Assembly: GCA_913055195.1 (NCBI GenBank) | Contig: CAJXJU010000041.1 | Span: 1-8,353, forward strand | Source: an uncultured Desulfohalobiaceae bacterium | GTDB taxonomy: Bacteria > Desulfobacterota > Desulfovibrionia > Desulfovibrionales > Desulfonatronovibrionaceae | Direction: 5' to 3' | Length of the DNA stretch: 8,353 bases | In this document: in pieces, positions 7,112-8,353 of the stretch | Position numbering within the stretch: the stretch's first letter is position 1 | Layout: every line of letters starts with the position of its first letter | Translations under genes and position numbers: made by a program | Notes under the pieces: generated by a model | The model's database searches: none | Told to the model about the DNA's origin: nothing | What the model saw: only the letters and a program-made list of their open reading frames with translations

Positions 7112-7465
7112 TTATTTTAATGCAACAAAAATCTTTTCCAGTTCATCCAGTTCATCTTCCAGTGCAAACGTTAGCTCATTAGCTTTTTGAGGTTGCCAGT
7201 CAGCCAGGGCTTGCTCTAATTCTTTTTTAATGGATAAAACCTTGTCCACCCCCGGGGTCAGAGCTTCTACTATTTTTTTATCCAGCTCTCCAAAACGAAT
7301 CTGATCATGCAAAGCATCAATCAACTCTAATACTCCTTTGACTCTCGCGTTTCCTGACAATTTTTCTTTTCCAAAGGCTATACTAAAAAGTCCTGACCAC
7401 GCATCCTCTACTTCTTTTTCGCTAAAGGTATAGGCCATAACCCGAACTTGCAACACTCGCCCCAT
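7112..7465 (-). CDS. Uncharacterised 117-residue acidic, helix-rich protein
   Basis: I do not recognise this family. Starting from ATG 7465 the protein opens with MGRVLQVRVMAYTF, a short strand-like segment. It continues with stretches likely to be helical and ends in an acidic Leu/Glu-rich segment (LEDELDELEKIF). No signal peptide, membrane segment, Cys pair or catalytic motif is visible. A TTG at 7504 would extend it by 13 residues into the upstream gene. ATG 7465 is preferred because it follows the upstream stop codon by one base (TAAGATG) and has GAGG about 9 bases before it. This spacing implies translational coupling, so it probably works with the upstream biotinyl/lipoyl-like protein as a partner or regulator. 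That role is inference from position only. Confidence 0.8.
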   Translation of the reverse strand: MGRVLQVRVMAYTFSEKEVEDAWSGLFSIAFGKEKLSGNARVKGVLELIDALHDQIRFGELDKKIVEALTPGVDKVLSIKKELEQALADWQPQKANELTFALEDELDELEKIFVALK

Positions 7466-7466
7466 C

Positions 7467-8117
7467 TTATTCGCCCTCTTCCCATTCAGTTTGAATACGA
7501 GCAACTACATCTTTAATCTGCTCCAATTGATTTTGCGGGCAGACACCAATTAAGGGCTGAGCCGCATCCACACTTTGACCCGGCTTAAAATAAAGAGCAT
7601 AGATGATGCCTTCCGGGCCTTGATATGGAATAATTGTTTCTCTTTTCATCCTGGACAAAATTAATATCTCATCTCCCTCTTTAACATTTACGGCCTGGCA
7701 ACCCTTAGACTTAATTTTTCTATCAACATCAGAGACAAAATAATACTTTCCTTTTTCCGGGGCCAAAAACAAAGACAAGGCCTTTTGCAAAATAATATCT
7801 ATGACTTCCTGCCTGGTTAAAAAATGCCTGATCTTTAAAAGCGGAGTGCCTGCCTGCACAAATTGCCCGTCTTTTAGACCACAAAATTCAACCACCTCTC
7901 CCTTTTCCGGCGCAAAAATAGGTTTTTTATTTCCTTCACGCACTAAATAGGCCAACAAAGTGCCAGGCTTTTCCTTCCATGTACCTGAAACCCCCTTCAC
8001 CTTTGTACCCACATCCTTGAGCACAAATTCTATGTTCCCCGAATGAGGAGCAAATACAGTAAGTTCCCTGTAAGGGGCCTTTTTAATATCCTCTAATAAT
8101 GTCTTTATATCTAACAT
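7467..8117 (-). CDS. Biotinyl/lipoyl-like domain protein with degenerate attachment motif
   Basis: This 216-residue cytoplasmic protein shows repeated half-motifs of the barrel-sandwich fold seen in biotin carriers and HlyD-type proteins. One module is IFAPEKGEVVEF...LKDGQFVQAGTPLLKI (67-96). A second spans about 119-193: FLAPEKGKYYF, then VKEGDEILILSRMKRET (145-161), IIPYQGPEGIIYALYFKPG and QSVDAAQPLIGV. The second aligns by eye with the biotin carrier pattern EAMKMET, with Lys158 at the position of the biotinylated lysine, but the site reads RMKRE, not AMKM. The N-terminus (APHSGNIEFVLKDVGTKV, 23-40) may be a third half-module. No carboxylase, decarboxylase or dehydrogenase gene accompanies it. 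The SD GGTGA is only 3 bases from ATG 8117. It is first in the unit with the 117-residue protein and ssb. Whether it carries biotin, lipoate or nothing cannot be read from the sequence. Confidence 0.75.
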   Translation of the reverse strand: MLDIKTLLEDIKKAPYRELTVFAPHSGNIEFVLKDVGTKVKGVSGTWKEKPGTLLAYLVREGNKKPIFAPEKGEVVEFCGLKDGQFVQAGTPLLKIRHFLTRQEVIDIILQKALSLFLAPEKGKYYFVSDVDRKIKSKGCQAVNVKEGDEILILSRMKRETIIPYQGPEGIIYALYFKPGQSVDAAQPLIGVCPQNQLEQIKDVVARIQTEWEEGE

Positions 8118-8136
8118 AAGTCACCGTTTGCTATTT

Positions 8137-8264
8137 AATGTTGAATGTTTAATATTAAATTTGGCTTTAAGAACATTGAACAGTAAACTAAAAATTAATA
8201 TATGAATATCGAGTTCTTTATCATTACAAAACAATTCAAGATTACTCATTAAACATTCAACATT
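8137..8264. repeat. Inverted ATGTTGAATGTTTAAT repeats upstream of the biotinyl-like gene
   Basis: A 17-base sequence at 8137-8153 has its exact complement at 8248-8264, with a 94-base AT-rich spacer that also contains GAACATTGAACAG (8172-8184). The words match those at 1337-1376. The pair lies in the leader or promoter region of the minus-strand unit. The remaining gap from 8118 to 8353 shows no credible reading frame and no promoter I would defend. Confidence 0.7.
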
Positions 8265-8290
8265 CACTAATCATGAACTATGAAGGATAA

Positions 8291-8322
8291 TTTTTTTCAC
8301 TCAACTTTCTGAGTTAAAAAAA
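8291..8322. repeat. AT-rich imperfect palindrome
   Basis: Seven T, then C-ACTCA, a 6-base loop (actttc), TGAGT-T, then seven A. The arms of 13 bases pair with one C/T mismatch. The T-run comes before the stem and the A-run after it on both strands, the reverse of a factor-independent terminator. It could be a protein-binding site or simply a chance cruciform-prone tract. Confidence 0.5.
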
Positions 8323-8353
8323 TGTTTAATGTTTTCAGCTAATTACAAAGCCA

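Noticed and set aside
7466..7504. TTG start at 7504 for the 117-residue protein
   Set aside because: It would overlap the upstream gene by 38 bases with no good SD, while ATG 7465 sits one base after the upstream stop.
8291..8322. Intrinsic terminator
   Set aside because: The T-run precedes the stem on both strands, the wrong order for factor-independent termination.

Overview
The window looks like a moderately AT-rich chromosome segment from a Gram-negative anaerobe of the Desulfobacterota, most likely Desulfovibrionales. This rests on the style of the TilS N-terminus (LPPRWAHFCL), the peptide-binding lipoprotein placed directly before tilS, and the general look of the proteins. It is an inference from family memory, not a database result. 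No tRNA, rRNA, CRISPR array, transposase or phage gene is visible.

Layout, left to right. Positions 1-312 are mostly non-coding. They hold the first 18 codons of a minus-strand gene that leaves the window at its left edge, plus a duplicated and broken copy of that gene's start and Shine-Dalgarno region. Positions 313-3042 carry a two-gene minus-strand unit: an oligopeptide-binding lipoprotein (SBP_bac_5 type) followed after 3 bases by tilS, the tRNA-Ile lysidine synthetase. An AT-rich gap of about 200 bases separates this unit from a divergent plus-strand gene (3241-6447) for a large SWIM-zinc-finger SNF2 helicase/translocase. That gene converges on a minus-strand three-gene unit (8117 down to 6618): a protein with biotinyl/lipoyl-like folds, a translationally coupled 117-residue protein of unknown function, and ssb, the single-stranded DNA-binding protein. 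The convergent gap is filled by a large imperfect hairpin made of GGATGAA-type repeats, with a smaller terminator-like hairpin inside it.

Functionally this is mostly housekeeping: tRNA modification, peptide capture, DNA remodelling and single-strand DNA binding. The least ordinary part is the 6618-8117 operon, which links a degenerate biotin-carrier-like protein and an orphan small protein to ssb. The second notable theme is short intergenic repeat families (ATGTTGAA/TTCAACAT and GGATGAA words). They sit at nearly every gene junction, and at the lipoprotein-tilS junction they appear to have run into the end of one coding region and the leader of the next.
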